DNA from: Chitinibacter tainanensis DSM 15459
GTDB lineage: Bacteria > Pseudomonadota > Gammaproteobacteria > Burkholderiales > Chitinibacteraceae
DNA: 64,000 bases
Assembly (NCBI RefSeq): GCF_000429785.1
Contig: NZ_AUCN01000009.1
Coordinates: forward strand, 186,001-250,000
Direction of reading: 5' to 3'
This document shows, piece by piece, positions 1 to 8,574 of the stretch (its first letter is position 1; each line of letters starts with the position of its first letter). The notes under the pieces were generated by a model. It saw only the letters and a list, made by a program, of their open reading frames with translations, was not told the DNA's origin and did no database searches. A program made the translations under genes and the position numbers.

Positions 1-213
1 CTTTTCCAGCGCCGGAAACAGAATGTCTTTGATCTGGTCGAGCTGGAATTCCGAATCGCCGTGGATGGTGATCAGTTTGTCTTTTTCATTGAGCTCGACT
101 TTGGCGCTGGTGCCTTTAAAGTCGTAGCGGTTCACAATGGTGCGCTCTGCAATATCAATGGCATTTTTCAGCGCCACCATATCGGTTTCGGAAGTAATGT
201 CAAACGAAGGCAT
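1..213 (-). CDS. yajQ: YajQ family nucleotide-binding protein (partial, C-terminus outside window)
   Basis: The reverse strand reads an N-terminus beginning MPSFDITSETDMVALKNAID, typical of the YajQ/UPF0234 family. Only the first 71 residues are inside the window; the gene continues past base 1. Members of this family bind RNA or nucleotides, and some bind cyclic di-GMP; which applies here cannot be told. The start at base 213 follows the family N-terminus. Another known member of the family has about 160 residues, so more than half of the protein is missing here. Identification rests on the N-terminal motif and on the following NRYDFKGTSAKVELNEKD segment. Confidence 0.9.
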   Translation of the reverse strand, partial: MPSFDITSETDMVALKNAIDIAERTIVNRYDFKGTSAKVELNEKDKLITIHGDSEFQLDQIKDILFPALEK

Positions 214-234
214 GCACGCTCTCCACAAAAAAAG

Positions 235-262
235 GAAAAAGGCAGCGAATCAGCTCGCTGCC
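235..262 (-). terminator. Intrinsic terminator after ppnP
   Basis: On the minus strand the stem GGCAGCGA pairs with TCGCTGCC around a 6-base loop and is followed by a run of T. It lies just past the stop codon of the ppnP-like gene and before yajQ. Confidence 0.75.
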
Positions 263-286
263 TCAGGAAATGAACGCTGCGCAGGT

Positions 287-598
287 TTAGCCGAAATGGC
301 AAACGTAGTGCAGGGTTTCTACGGTTTCGATTTCAAAGCTGGAATTGCCAGGTACGTTAAATGATACCCCTGCGCCGTATTCGGTTGCAGTGCTTTCACC
401 GGCAAGCTTTACGCGGCATACCCCGGCAACCACTTCCATGATCTCAGGTGCGCCAGTGTTAAACACCAGTGTCGATGGCAAAATCACGCCCACGGTTTTT
501 TTGCTGCCATCGGCAAATACCACGGTGTGGCTGACGCATTTGCCATCAAAATACACATTGCCCTGTTTCAGGACCGATACATTGTCAAACTGGCTCAT
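287..598 (-). CDS. ppnP: Pyrimidine/purine nucleoside phosphorylase (PpnP, UPF0345)
   Basis: A 103-residue single-domain cupin protein that matches the PpnP/UPF0345 family over its full usual length. Visible family features are the N-terminal [20 protein letters not shown] segment, the [20 protein letters not shown] core and the [10 protein letters not shown] turn near the end. Characterised members cleave nucleosides by phosphorolysis in the cytoplasm. The stop is 9 bp from the end of the DUF2788 gene upstream on the same strand, so the two are probably co-transcribed; a strong hairpin terminator follows. Family assignment is firm; substrate preference is from the family, not from this sequence. 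Confidence 0.92.
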   Translation of the reverse strand: MSQFDNVSVLKQGNVYFDGKCVSHTVVFADGSKKTVGVILPSTLVFNTGAPEIMEVVAGVCRVKLAGESTATEYGAGVSFNVPGNSSFEIETVETLHYVCHFG

Positions 599-607
599 TG
601 CTTACCC

Positions 608-829
608 TTATTTCTGTAAAACTTCAGTGAGAATGGTTTTGGCAATAAACCCGACCATGCCCAAACCGAGCGCAAAAAACAGCACCATAGTGCCATATTT
701 GCCGGCTTTGGATTCCTTGGCCAGGTTGTAAATGATAAAACCCATGTAGGCCATCAGGCCGGTACACAGAATCGTGGTCGAGAGCGTGGTAAACGTCTCT
801 TCGTCCATATTGATGAGTGCTTCCAGCAT
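608..829 (-). CDS. DUF2788 small inner-membrane protein
   Basis: A 73-residue protein with two predicted membrane spans, about residues 13-36 and 47-68, separated by a charged KESKAGKYG loop. The sequence resembles the DUF2788 family of short proteobacterial membrane proteins, whose function is unknown. It starts at the only good ATG, just after the argG terminator region, and lies 9 bp upstream of ppnP on the same strand. No catalytic motif is visible. An alternative reading frame of similar length overlaps it but has no membrane pattern and is not real. Confidence 0.8.
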   Translation of the reverse strand: MLEALINMDEETFTTLSTTILCTGLMAYMGFIIYNLAKESKAGKYGTMVLFFALGLGMVGFIAKTILTEVLQK

Positions 830-871
830 GCCTTAATACCTGCAAATGGATCGGTTGATTGATCCGTCAGT

Positions 872-891
872 GGTGCCGCCGCGGCGGCACC
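872..891 (-). terminator. Perfect 20-bp GC-rich palindrome after argG
   Basis: GGTGCCGCC-GC-GGCGGCACC lies just past the argG stop on the minus strand. There is no clear T-run after it, so it could be a weak or factor-assisted terminator or an mRNA 3' stabiliser. Confidence 0.5.
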
Positions 892-902
892 TGGGGTGAT
901 GA

Positions 903-2126
903 TTATTTCCGGTTCAGACGGCCGGCAATGCGCATGCGCAGGGCGTTGAGCTTGATAAAGCCGCCCGCATCGTTCTGGTTGTACGCGCCGCCATCATCAT
1001 CAAAAGTCGCGATGGTTTTGTCAAACAGTGAATCGGTTTTGGAATCACGCGCCACGACGATGACATTGCCTTTATACAGCTTCAGGCGTACCCAGCCGTT
1101 CACGGTTTTCTGGGTTTCATCGATCAGGGTTTGCAGCACTTTGCGCTCAGGCGACCACCAGTAGCCGTTGTAAATCAGGCTGGCATAGCGTGGCATCAGG
1201 TCATCTTTCAGGTGGGCGACTTCACGATCCAGCGTGATCGATTCGATGGCACGGTGGGCTTTCAGAATGATGGTGCCGCCGGGGGTTTCGTAGCAACCGC
1301 GTGATTTCATGCCCACATAGCGGTTTTCAACCAGATCCAGGCGACCAATGCCATGCTTACCGCCCAGCTCGTTCAGCTTGGTCAGCACTTGTGCAGGTGA
1401 CAGGCGTACGCCGTTGAGCGCTACGATGTCGCCTTGTTCGAATTCAACATCCAGATATTCCGCAGCATCGGGTGCAGCTTCTGGGCTGACAGTCCAGCGC
1501 CACATTGCGTCTTCGGCTTCCGCTTCTGGGTTTTCCAGATGGCGGCCTTCATACGAGATGTGCAGCAGGTTGGCGTCCATCGAGTAAGGCGCGCCACCGT
1601 TGCGGTGTTTCATTTCCACCGGAATATCATTGGCTTCGGCATAAGCCAGCAGTTTTTCGCGGCTCAGGAGATCCCATTCACGCCATGGGGCAATCACTTT
1701 CACTTCCGGCATCAGCGCATAAGCGCCGAGCTCGAAGCGCACCTGATCATTACCTTTGCCGGTCGCGCCATGGCTGATGGCCTCGGCGCCGGTTTCGCGG
1801 GCGATATCGATCAGGCGTTTGGCGATCAGTGGGCGGGCGATGGAAGTGCCGAGCAGGTATTCACCTTCGTACACGGTGTTGGCGCGGAACATTGGGAATA
1901 CGAAGTCGCGCACGAACTCTTCGCGCAGATCATCGATGTAGATGTTTTCTGGCTTGATACCGAATTTCAGCGCTTTTTGGCGTGCGGGTTCCAGCTCTTC
2001 ACCTTGGCCCAAATCTGCTGTGAAGGTCACGACCTCACACGCATAGTTGTCTTGCAGCCACTTCAGGATCACTGACGTATCCAGACCGCCGGAGTACGCG
2101 AGAACTACTTTTTTCACATCAGACAT
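903..2126 (-). CDS. argG: Argininosuccinate synthase
   Basis: A 407-residue ATP-dependent ligase that joins citrulline and aspartate to make argininosuccinate, the penultimate step of arginine synthesis. The N-terminal pyrophosphatase-type ATP motif [11 protein letters not shown] is at residues 9-19, and the citrulline/aspartate-binding segments [18 protein letters not shown] and [20 protein letters not shown] are intact. Length fits the short bacterial AsuS type. It lies upstream of the DUF2788 and ppnP genes on the same strand, and leuE and argF lie further upstream, so two consecutive arginine enzymes (ArgF then ArgG) are close but separated by the exporter gene. Confidence 0.98.
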   Translation of the reverse strand: MSDVKKVVLAYSGGLDTSVILKWLQDNYACEVVTFTADLGQGEELEPARQKALKFGIKPENIYIDDLREEFVRDFVFPMFRANTVYEGEYLLGTSIARPLIAKRLIDIARETGAEAISHGATGKGNDQVRFELGAYALMPEVKVIAPWREWDLLSREKLLAYAEANDIPVEMKHRNGGAPYSMDANLLHISYEGRHLENPEAEAEDAMWRWTVSPEAAPDAAEYLDVEFEQGDIVALNGVRLSPAQVLTKLNELGGKHGIGRLDLVENRYVGMKSRGCYETPGGTIILKAHRAIESITLDREVAHLKDDLMPRYASLIYNGYWWSPERKVLQTLIDETQKTVNGWVRLKLYKGNVIVVARDSKTDSLFDKTIATFDDDGGAYNQNDAGGFIKLNALRMRIAGRLNRK

Positions 2127-2172
2127 GAAGAACCTCGATGAATATGCACAAACGAGCCAAATGGCCCATAAC

Positions 2173-2814
2173 CTAGTCTAACGCCAGTCGCAAACCAAAG
2201 CTCACGAATAGCGTACCAATCAGTTTGTTTAAGAGTGATTTCAGCCAGCGAATGCCGCCCAGCCGGGCCGCCAGCGTGGTGCCAGCCAAAATCAGGATAG
2301 TCAGATAGCTAATGCTGACCAGCTGGACAATCAGGCCCAGCGCCGTAAAGGTGTGCCAGACCTGCGGATAGTGCGGGTCGACAAATTGCGGAAAGAAAGC
2401 CATGAAAAACAAAATGGCTTTGACGTTCACCAGCGAAATCCCCAGTGCCGTTTTAAAGGCCTGCTGTGGCCGGTAGGCGACGGGTGCGGTGTCACTGGCC
2501 ACGCTCGGTGTGGCTGATTGCGGGCGCAACTGCGACCATAAAATCTTGCCACCCATATACATCAGATACGCTGCGCCCAGATAGCGCACAGCATCAAACG
2601 CGACCGGATGCGTCTGCATCAAGGACGCGACTCCGAGGGCGGCAGCCAACATCAGGATAAAGTCACCCACCACAATCCCGCCGGCGGCGGCAAAACCAGC
2701 CGCCCGGCCACGGGTGGCGGCGGTGGTCAGCGCAAACAGCGAGTTGGGGCCCGGCGCCAGAATAATCAGCACGGTGCCCAGTAAATACGCCCAGAGATCG
2801 GTAATGCCAAACAT
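2173..2814 (-). CDS. leuE: LysE/RhtB-family amino-acid exporter, LeuE-like
   Basis: A 213-residue inner-membrane protein with about six hydrophobic spans. The family signature appears at the N-terminus ([18 protein letters not shown]) and in the middle ([20 protein letters not shown]). The overall order of motifs, including KILWSQL after the third span and the [15 protein letters not shown] end, is closest to the leucine exporter LeuE, but substrates of LysE-family exporters cannot be read from sequence. It lies between argF (5 bp away) and argG on one strand, so an amino-acid-related role, perhaps export of arginine-pathway intermediates, is a reasonable inference. Confidence 0.8.
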   Translation of the reverse strand: MFGITDLWAYLLGTVLIILAPGPNSLFALTTAATRGRAAGFAAAGGIVVGDFILMLAAALGVASLMQTHPVAFDAVRYLGAAYLMYMGGKILWSQLRPQSATPSVASDTAPVAYRPQQAFKTALGISLVNVKAILFFMAFFPQFVDPHYPQVWHTFTALGLIVQLVSISYLTILILAGTTLAARLGGIRWLKSLLNKLIGTLFVSFGLRLALD

Positions 2815-2819
2815 GCTAA

Positions 2820-3734
2820 TTAATCGTCAATCCGGCCCAGGAGCAGGAATTCAATCACCGCCTTTTGTACATGCATGCGGTTTTCGGCTTCATCCCAAAC
2901 AACCGATTGTGGGCCGTCGATCACTTCTGGGTCGACTTCTTCACCACGGTGCGCAGGCAGGCAATGCATGAATACGGCATTGGCCTTGGCTTGCAGCATC
3001 ACTTTTTCGGATACTTTGTAATTAATGAAGTCTTTTTTGCGCTGCAGCGTTTCGCGCTCGAAGCCCATTGAGGTGCACACGTCGGTGGTCACAATATCGG
3101 CATCGCGGGCGGCGGAGAACGGATCGCGGAAGACTTCAAAATTCTCTTTGCTGTATTCCTCATCATCCAGCACAGTCATGTCGTAACCTACTGGACAAGC
3201 GAGGTTCAGCTTGAAATTAAACAGCTTGGCCGCTTGCAACCAGGTGCGCGAAACGTTGTTCGAATCGCCGATCCAGCACACGGTTTTGCCTTCAATCGAG
3301 CCAAAACGCTCGATATAGGTAAAGATATCGGCCATGATCTGGCAGGGATGGTATTCATTGGTCAGGCCATTAATCACCGGCACCAGCGAATTTTCGGCAA
3401 AGCGATCGATGATCGATTGCTCATAGGTACGCACCATCACGATATCAACCATGCGGCTGATAACTTTGGCTACGTCTTCGATTGGCTCTCCACGGCCCAG
3501 CTGCGTATCTTTGGATTGCAGGAACATCGCATGGCCGCCCATTTGAAACATCCCGGCTTCAAAAGATACGCGGGTGCGGGTGGATGATTTTTCAAAAATC
3601 ATGCCCAGCACTTTGCCTGGCAGCGGCTGATACAGCTCGCCGGCGCGCAGACGGGCTTTGAGCTTGGCCGCGCGGCTAAACAGGTATTGGTATTCTTCGA
3701 GACTGAAATCGGTGAACTTCAAGTAATGGCGCAT
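2820..3734 (-). CDS. argF: Ornithine carbamoyltransferase
   Basis: The protein transfers the carbamoyl group from carbamoyl phosphate to ornithine, giving citrulline. The carbamoyl-phosphate loop FEKSSTRTRVSFEAG, the ornithine-side segment TTDVCTSMGFE and the catalytic HCLPAHRGEEV motif are all present. I place the start at MRHYLKFTDF (304 residues), because homologues begin at this point; an ATG ten codons further up (base 3764) would add MLGLFGNTVQ, which is not family-like. Neither start has a strong ribosome site. The gene is followed after 5 bp by leuE and then by argG. Confidence 0.95.
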   Translation of the reverse strand: MRHYLKFTDFSLEEYQYLFSRAAKLKARLRAGELYQPLPGKVLGMIFEKSSTRTRVSFEAGMFQMGGHAMFLQSKDTQLGRGEPIEDVAKVISRMVDIVMVRTYEQSIIDRFAENSLVPVINGLTNEYHPCQIMADIFTYIERFGSIEGKTVCWIGDSNNVSRTWLQAAKLFNFKLNLACPVGYDMTVLDDEEYSKENFEVFRDPFSAARDADIVTTDVCTSMGFERETLQRKKDFINYKVSEKVMLQAKANAVFMHCLPAHRGEEVDPEVIDGPQSVVWDEAENRMHVQKAVIEFLLLGRIDD

Positions 3735-3887
3735 CTGGACGGTGTTCCCGAACAGCCCTAGCATGGCCGTTCAAAATGGCTGAAAAAACCAACATTATTC
3801 AGCGTTTTACCCATTTCTGGCAAGCGCTAAACAATTCTGGCCGCTCGGCAATCGGTACTTGTACTAAGTTCGCTGCGCTTACATTTC

Positions 3888-3917
3888 TGCCGGCAAGTCG
3901 GCGAGCGATGCTATAAT
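3888..3917 (+). promoter_or_regulatory. Possible sigma-70 promoter of the DUF3579 gene
   Basis: A perfect TATAAT at 3912-3917 lies about 50 bases before the DUF3579 start. The -35 position (TGCCGG with an 18-bp spacer) is poor, so the call rests mainly on the -10 hexamer. Confidence 0.4.
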
Positions 3918-3967
3918 TGCGCCAGCTGGCCCCGTCGGCCAGATTAACACCTCAGTTTGGCATCCCT

Positions 3968-4282
3968 ATGATCTGTAATCCGTACGAAATCATCATTCAG
4001 GGCATTACCAGCAATGGGCGGGAATTCCGTCCTAGCGACTGGGCCGAGCGCCTGTCCGGCATTTTGTCGACTTTTGGCGTGGACCAAAAGCTATCGTATG
4101 CGCCGTATGTGCGGCCGATGATGCACAACAATGTGCGCTGTGTGGCGGTGGATCGCCAGCTCGAAAAAATCGATCCGCGCGTCTATAGCTTCATCATGAC
4201 CTTTGCCCGGGATAACGATCTGCAAGTGGTGGATTGCCGCTCGCTGATCAAAGGCATTGAAAAGAAATCGGCCGAACGCTAA
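3968..4282 (+). CDS. DUF3579 domain protein
   Basis: A 104-residue cytoplasmic protein with the DUF3579 signature: IIIQGITSNGREFRPSDWAE near the N-terminus, then a GILSTFGVDQKLSYAPYVRP segment and RCVAVDRQLEKIDPRVYSFI. DUF3579 is a small family known mainly in Betaproteobacteria; its function is not known. I chose the ATG at 3968 because the family begins right before the NPYEIIIQG segment; the longer frame from 3917 would start inside the promoter region. A clear hairpin terminator follows, so the gene is probably transcribed alone. Confidence 0.85.
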   Translation: MICNPYEIIIQGITSNGREFRPSDWAERLSGILSTFGVDQKLSYAPYVRPMMHNNVRCVAVDRQLEKIDPRVYSFIMTFARDNDLQVVDCRSLIKGIEKKSAER

Positions 4283-4303
4283 ACATTTCATTTCTCAAAA
4301 CTG

Positions 4304-4335
4304 AAAGCCAGCTGAATAAAAGCTGGCTTTTTTGT
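4304..4335 (+). terminator. Intrinsic terminator after DUF3579 gene
   Basis: AAAGCCAGCT and AGCTGGCTTT form a 10-bp stem with a 7-base loop, followed by a run of T. Confidence 0.9.
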
Positions 4336-4449
4336 TATTAATCAAGCTTTGTCGTGATCTTTTAACTTGCTGCAATGCAGCACTGTGCTTATTCTGCTAG
4401 ATGAACCCCCTCGCCACTGGGCGGGGCATCCATCCTCCAGGAGAAAATC

Positions 4450-5190
4450 ATGAAGCTCAAAGACAAAGTCGCCATCATCACCGGTTCGGCCAGCGGGATT
4501 GGCGAAGCCACCGCGGTGCGGTTTGCGGCTGAAGGCGCGAAAGTGGTGGTGTGTGATGTAAACCAGGCCGGTATCGACCGCGTGGTGGCTGATCTGCAAG
4601 CTACCGGCGCTGCGGCCGTGGGCTTTGTGGTGGATGTGACCAACCCCGAGAGCATTGCTGCAATGGTGACCGCTGTGAAAGCACAGTGGGGGCGCATTGA
4701 TGTGCTGGTGAACAATGCCGGGATCACCATGGATGCCCAGCTCTACAAAATGAGTGATGATCAGTTTGATCGCGTCATCGACATCAATCTGAAAGGTGTT
4801 TACAACTGTACCAAGGCCGTGGTCGACACCATGATCGAGCAAAACAGTGGCGTCATTCTGAATGCCTCATCGGTCGTGGGCGTGTACGGTAACTTTGGCC
4901 AGACCAATTATGCGGCGACCAAATTCGGTGTGATTGGCTTTGTGAAAACTTGGGCCAAAGAATTGGGCAAAAAAGGCATCCGTGCCAACGCCGTGTGCCC
5001 AGGCTTTGTGGCTACGCCCATGGTTAAAGCCATGCCCGAGAAAGTATTGCAAGGCATGGAAGAGCGCGTACCGATGAAACGCCTGGCCCAGCCAGAAGAA
5101 ATCGCTAGCGTGTATGCCTTCCTCGCTTCGGATGATGCCAGCTACATCAACGGCGCAGCCATCGAAGTGACCGGTGGCTTGACGCTGTAA
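4450..5190 (+). CDS. fabG: Short-chain dehydrogenase/reductase, 3-oxoacyl-ACP reductase (FabG) type
   Basis: A 246-residue classical SDR. The cofactor loop TGSASGIG is at residues 11-18, NNAG at about 87-90, the catalytic Ser in ASSVVGVYG near 141, and the YxxxK pair in NYAATKFG near 154-158; the C-terminus ends EVTGGLTL. An Asp follows the second strand (VVCDVNQ), which in many SDRs favours NAD(H) over NADP(H). A strong AGGAG site precedes the ATG. There is no fatty-acid gene next to it, so the exact substrate (3-oxoacyl-ACP, acetoacetyl-CoA or another ketone) is open; the gene is flanked by terminators and stands alone. Confidence 0.85.
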   Translation: MKLKDKVAIITGSASGIGEATAVRFAAEGAKVVVCDVNQAGIDRVVADLQATGAAAVGFVVDVTNPESIAAMVTAVKAQWGRIDVLVNNAGITMDAQLYKMSDDQFDRVIDINLKGVYNCTKAVVDTMIEQNSGVILNASSVVGVYGNFGQTNYAATKFGVIGFVKTWAKELGKKGIRANAVCPGFVATPMVKAMPEKVLQGMEERVPMKRLAQPEEIASVYAFLASDDASYINGAAIEVTGGLTL

Positions 5191-5207
5191 TTGGCGGTCA
5201 GCGCCGC

Positions 5208-5240
5208 AATAAAAAACCCGCCGGTGGCGGGTTTTTTATT
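5208..5240. terminator. Bidirectional intrinsic terminator
   Basis: A perfect inverted repeat AATAAAAAACCCGCC / GGCGGGTTTTTTATT with a 3-base loop gives a T-run on both strands. It ends both the FabG-like gene and the convergent L,D-transpeptidase gene. Confidence 0.95.
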
Positions 5241-5281
5241 GGCTTTAATAGTAGATCCGGCTAGGTGTATTACCCGCTAGG

Positions 5282-6607
5282 CTATTCTGTCATTGGTTTC
5301 GGGTCGTATACCCTCACTTCATTGATCGGCGCGCCTTCCCAGCGGATTTTCCACTGGCCGTTTTCCACCTGCCAGTACAAGCGCTTGCGCATCTGATTAT
5401 CCAGATTGTTGCTGGTGTAATCCTGCTCAAATGTCGTTACCAGCTGTGGCTCAGGGCCGGTTACGGCGAACATGGATAGATCGCTGATTTTCACTTTGGT
5501 CCACTGTTTGCCAGCATTAACCGCCATTTTTTGCAGGCGCCAGCTGGTCAGGTTTTGGCCTTCTGGGCTTAAAAAGCGGCTGCCGTAAAAATTCAGATAG
5601 CGCTGGTTATCTAGCGATTCCCAGGCGGTGCGCCATTGCTCAATCAATTGCCGGGCGGCTTGTTGGCGCTGCTGCCATTGTTTGAGCTCCAGCCATTCCA
5701 CTTTCGGGGTAACGATCACCGGGGTGGCACCCACTTGCAAATACTGCGCCACATTCAGCATTTCTTCGTTGGTGAGCACCACGCAGCCATTCGAGGCTTG
5801 CGGTGGGCGGGCATAAGTGGCGGCGGGGCTACCATGCAACCAGATGCCGTAGCCGGTTTTTTTGTCGCTTTTATCCAGCTCATTCGGGTAGGAAATCGGC
5901 CACGCGCCAACGCCATACAGATCAGCCCGCTCGCCGTAGGTTTTGTCCAGCAAAGGGCGGGGCAGGTGTTTATTCACAAAATACACGCCGATCGGCGTAC
6001 GTTGATCGCCTTCCACCTGCTTGCCAATCCCCAGTTTGCCCACTGTTACATAATGGTCGATCACCATTTTGGGCGTGCCATTCTGGTTGGCAAACACATA
6101 CAGCCGCGAGGTGTCGGCGTCCACCAGCACCGCGTATTTTTGCTCGGGGGCAAATTGCAGAATATTGGCCGGCACCATTTCGGGTGGGGTGGGCATATTG
6201 CGATAGTTGATCCGCACCTGCGCTTCTTTGCGCAAATCGGCCAGCCGCTCGGCCAATTGCTGATTTTGCCGCGCTTGCTCCGCGCCGCCGCCGATGGTGC
6301 TGAGCGGCATGGCGCGCATGGCGTAAAGATCGGCACTGAGTAGATGCGCGAGGCGGTAATTGGGTTGCTCGGCCAGAATGGCATCAACGGTAGCGCGCGC
6401 ATCGGCCATTTTGCCGGCGCGGATCGCATCAATCGCGGCCAAGATGCGCTCTTCGTGGTTGCCCGTGGCGGCGGTGCCGACTTGATCCGGGCGCAGGGTG
6501 TACGGGCGATTGGCATCGTCGGGCAGAAAATGGCGGGCGGCTGGCGCCAGAATAACTAGCGCCAGCAAACACAGCCAGCGCTTAGCGCGGCGGGAAATAT
6601 GCATCAT
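5282..6607 (-). CDS. L,D-transpeptidase (YkuD domain) with C-terminal Cds6/NTF2-like domain
   Basis: A 441-residue exported protein. Residues 1-25 are a signal peptide or anchor, residues 50-135 a TPR-like helical part, residues about 155-305 a YkuD catalytic domain with IWLHGSP and the catalytic SNGCVVLTNEEM motif (His-Ser-Cys set intact), and the end from about 318 an NTF2-like fold of the Cds6 type. YkuD enzymes form 3-3 peptidoglycan cross-links or attach proteins to peptidoglycan in the periplasm. A second Cds6-like domain ends the neighbouring TPR protein, 18 bp upstream, so the two probably form one operon and one complex. The start may also be one codon in (MHIS). Confidence 0.9.
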   Translation of the reverse strand: MMHISRRAKRWLCLLALVILAPAARHFLPDDANRPYTLRPDQVGTAATGNHEERILAAIDAIRAGKMADARATVDAILAEQPNYRLAHLLSADLYAMRAMPLSTIGGGAEQARQNQQLAERLADLRKEAQVRINYRNMPTPPEMVPANILQFAPEQKYAVLVDADTSRLYVFANQNGTPKMVIDHYVTVGKLGIGKQVEGDQRTPIGVYFVNKHLPRPLLDKTYGERADLYGVGAWPISYPNELDKSDKKTGYGIWLHGSPAATYARPPQASNGCVVLTNEEMLNVAQYLQVGATPVIVTPKVEWLELKQWQQRQQAARQLIEQWRTAWESLDNQRYLNFYGSRFLSPEGQNLTSWRLQKMAVNAGKQWTKVKISDLSMFAVTGPEPQLVTTFEQDYTSNNLDNQMRKRLYWQVENGQWKIRWEGAPINEVRVYDPKPMTE

Positions 6608-6625
6608 GCAGCTTCAACCAGTCGC

Positions 6626-7726
6626 TTAGCCGCCAATCCGTTCATCGCTGATCAACCAGCGTGAACCGACTTTTTCCAGAATCAGCGTTTTACCCGTGCT
6701 GGTCGACAAACGATCGGATTTGTAATCCTGCCGCAGCCGCACTTTGGCGGTTTTCTCGTCAATCATCTCGACTCGCACATCGCGCAAATCGACACTAATT
6801 GATTTCGGCGAGCTAATTTTCGCTTCGCGGTCTTTTTCCCAGTTGCTACGTCCGCCCGGTGCTTTGAAGTTTTTCGAATAGCTATTGAGATAGCCTTTCA
6901 CATTCTGGCGGCTCCAGGCATTGGCCCAGCCTTCAACGCTGGCCAGTACTTGCTGTTTGGCGGCGCTATCCGATTTCTCGGCTTTCGGCGTTGCGGTTGG
7001 AGCGGCCGTGGCTTTTGGCGTGGCGGTCGGTTTTGCCGTTGGCGTCGGTTTGGCGGTCACTACCGCCGTTGGCACTACCGTCGGCGCCAGTGTTGGGCGC
7101 GGGGTGATCAGCACCGCTGGCGCAGCAGTAATTGCCGGCTTGATGGTGGCGATGGTGACAGGTAATGGCTTGTTGGTCGGCGCCAGCGTGGCGGCGGTGG
7201 TGGGCTTGCTGCCTACGGCGCGGCCGGGTTGGCTAAAGAGCGAATCCACCAGTTTCAGTTTGGTCTGGATTTGCGCGTTGTTACTTTCCAGTTGCAGGGC
7301 TTTGTCGTAGGCCTGCGAAGCCAGTCGCGCATACAGATCACCCATGTTTTCATGCGCGATGGCATAGCTTGGGTTGGTCTGGATCGCCATTTGCAGCGCG
7401 GTGCGCGCTTTATCAAATTGGCCCTTGTTGGCATACAGCACGGCCAGATTATTGTAGGGCTCGGGCAGCTGCGGGAATTCTTCCGAAATCTGGGTGAAGG
7501 CCTTAATCGCCTCATCGCTGCGGCCAAGCTCGCTGAGCGCCAGCGCGCGCAAGAAACGCACTTGCGCATCTTTCGGGGTTTTAGCCAGACTCTTATCCGC
7601 ACGCTCCAGTGCCTGGGCAAATTGTTTGCTGCGGATCAGTTGCTGGATATCGTCGCTGTCGGCGGCATGGGCGGACAAACTAAACAGCAAGGGCAGGGCC
7701 ACAAACAAGGTGCGTAATGCAGACAT
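6626..7726 (-). CDS. Secreted TPR protein with Pro/Thr/Ala linker and C-terminal Cds6/NTF2-like domain
   Basis: A 366-residue protein with three visible parts. There is a signal peptide (residues 1-21, ending SAHA) and three or four TPR units (about 24-160, with typical spacing such as AQVRFLRALALSELGRSDEA). Next comes a low-complexity linker of about 80 residues rich in Thr, Pro, Ala and Lys (TAKPTPTAKPTATPKATA), then a C-terminal fold beginning QQVLASVEGWANAWSRQNVK that resembles the end of the L,D-transpeptidase encoded next. No catalytic motif is visible. It probably acts in the periplasm as a scaffold for that transpeptidase. The partner role is inferred from operon and shared domain. 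Confidence 0.85.
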   Translation of the reverse strand: MSALRTLFVALPLLFSLSAHAADSDDIQQLIRSKQFAQALERADKSLAKTPKDAQVRFLRALALSELGRSDEAIKAFTQISEEFPQLPEPYNNLAVLYANKGQFDKARTALQMAIQTNPSYAIAHENMGDLYARLASQAYDKALQLESNNAQIQTKLKLVDSLFSQPGRAVGSKPTTAATLAPTNKPLPVTIATIKPAITAAPAVLITPRPTLAPTVVPTAVVTAKPTPTAKPTATPKATAAPTATPKAEKSDSAAKQQVLASVEGWANAWSRQNVKGYLNSYSKNFKAPGGRSNWEKDREAKISSPKSISVDLRDVRVEMIDEKTAKVRLRQDYKSDRLSTSTGKTLILEKVGSRWLISDERIGG

Positions 7727-7795
7727 GGGTATTCCGGGGTTAAGGGTCTCGGTAAACTGGCGGCGATTTTAACAAAGAAACTCTGGTTTTGCCTT

Positions 7796-8143
7796 ATGAA
7801 CCTACCACCAGCCCTAAGCAGTGTCTTGTTACTGCTCTGCTCGAACGTTTTTATGACCTTTGCCTGGTATGCCCATTTGAAAAACGGCACCACCAAGCCC
7901 TGGTTGCTGATGGCCTTGATGAGCTGGGGCATTGCGCTGTTTGAATACCTGCTACAAGTGCCCGCCAATCGGATCGGGTATCAAGTGTATAGCTTGGCGC
8001 AGCTGAAAATCTTGCAAGAAGTCATTACTTTGTCGGTATTTATCCCCTTTGCCATCTTTTATATGAAGCAGCCATTCCAGTGGAATTATGTGTGGGCGGC
8101 GCTGTGCATGGTGGGGGCCGTGTATTTTATGTTTCGCGGCTAG
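7796..8143 (+). CDS. DUF486 family DMT-type small membrane protein
   Basis: A 115-residue protein with four predicted membrane spans (about residues 8-26, 36-52, 70-88 and 95-112). The motifs MTFAWYAHLKN, SWGIALFEYLLQVPANRIGY and the FIPFAIFYMKQPFQWNYVWA end are those of the DUF486 family, a branch of the drug/metabolite transporter superfamily. Substrate is unknown. The gene is divergent from the TPR gene, with only 69 bp between starts, and ends just before a 49-bp palindromic element. Confidence 0.88.
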   Translation: MNLPPALSSVLLLLCSNVFMTFAWYAHLKNGTTKPWLLMALMSWGIALFEYLLQVPANRIGYQVYSLAQLKILQEVITLSVFIPFAIFYMKQPFQWNYVWAALCMVGAVYFMFRG

Positions 8144-8146
8144 TAG

Positions 8147-8195
8147 GGGTATTGGCTCGTGGGCTATTAACGGTAAGGCTTGTGGGTCGATACCT
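8147..8195. repeat. 49-bp GGGTAT...ATACC palindromic element, copy 1
   Basis: Begins GGGTATTGGCTCGTGGGC and ends GTGGGTCGATACCT, 49 bp in all, three bases after the DUF486 stop codon. One of about 13 intergenic elements of the same length in this window; the arms pair imperfectly here. Confidence 0.7.
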
Positions 8196-8301
8196 GTGCA
8201 GGTATTGCGCCAATGCGCGCCGGCAATCCGCCGCATCGCGCCATGCGCACCCTTGGATTTTCCCAACGGCGGGCCAATATCAACGCTTGCGCGATCTGCG
8301 T

Positions 8302-8307
8302 TATAAT
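8302..8307 (+). promoter_or_regulatory. Perfect -10 hexamer (TATAAT) upstream of the FmdB gene
   Basis: TATAAT lies 24 bases before the start codon of the FmdB-type gene. No good -35 hexamer is visible at 16-18 bp, so the promoter is tentative. Confidence 0.4.
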
Positions 8308-8331
8308 GCCCAGTTCTGGAAAGGAGTAATC

Positions 8332-8556
8332 ATGCCTATTTATGCTTATCGCTGTGCCGAATGTGGCCATGCTGACGAACATATGCAGAAAATGGCCGAC
8401 GCGCCGCTCACTCAGTGCCCCGCGTGCCAGGCCGAGAAATACGAAAAACAACTGACCGCCGCCGGCTTTCAATTGAAAGGCAATGGCTGGTATCAGACCG
8501 ATTTTAAAAATAGCGGAGCCTGTGCGCCCAGCTGCCCACCCGGCGGTTGCCACTAA
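8332..8556 (+). CDS. FmdB-family zinc-ribbon protein
   Basis: A 74-residue protein with the CxxC zinc-ribbon pairs CAEC (residues 8-11) and CPAC (residues 31-34), within the family layout MPIYAYRCAECGHADE...QCPACQAEKYEKQLTAAGF. The tail is Cys-rich (CAPSCPPGGCH). AAGGAG lies 6 bases before the ATG, which decides this start over longer frames. FmdB family members are of unknown or regulatory role. It is followed after 18 bp by the DUF502 gene and then by aspS, a common order in Betaproteobacteria, so the three are probably one transcript. Confidence 0.92.
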   Translation: MPIYAYRCAECGHADEHMQKMADAPLTQCPACQAEKYEKQLTAAGFQLKGNGWYQTDFKNSGACAPSCPPGGCH

Positions 8557-8574
8557 GCCCCACAAGGGATCTGT

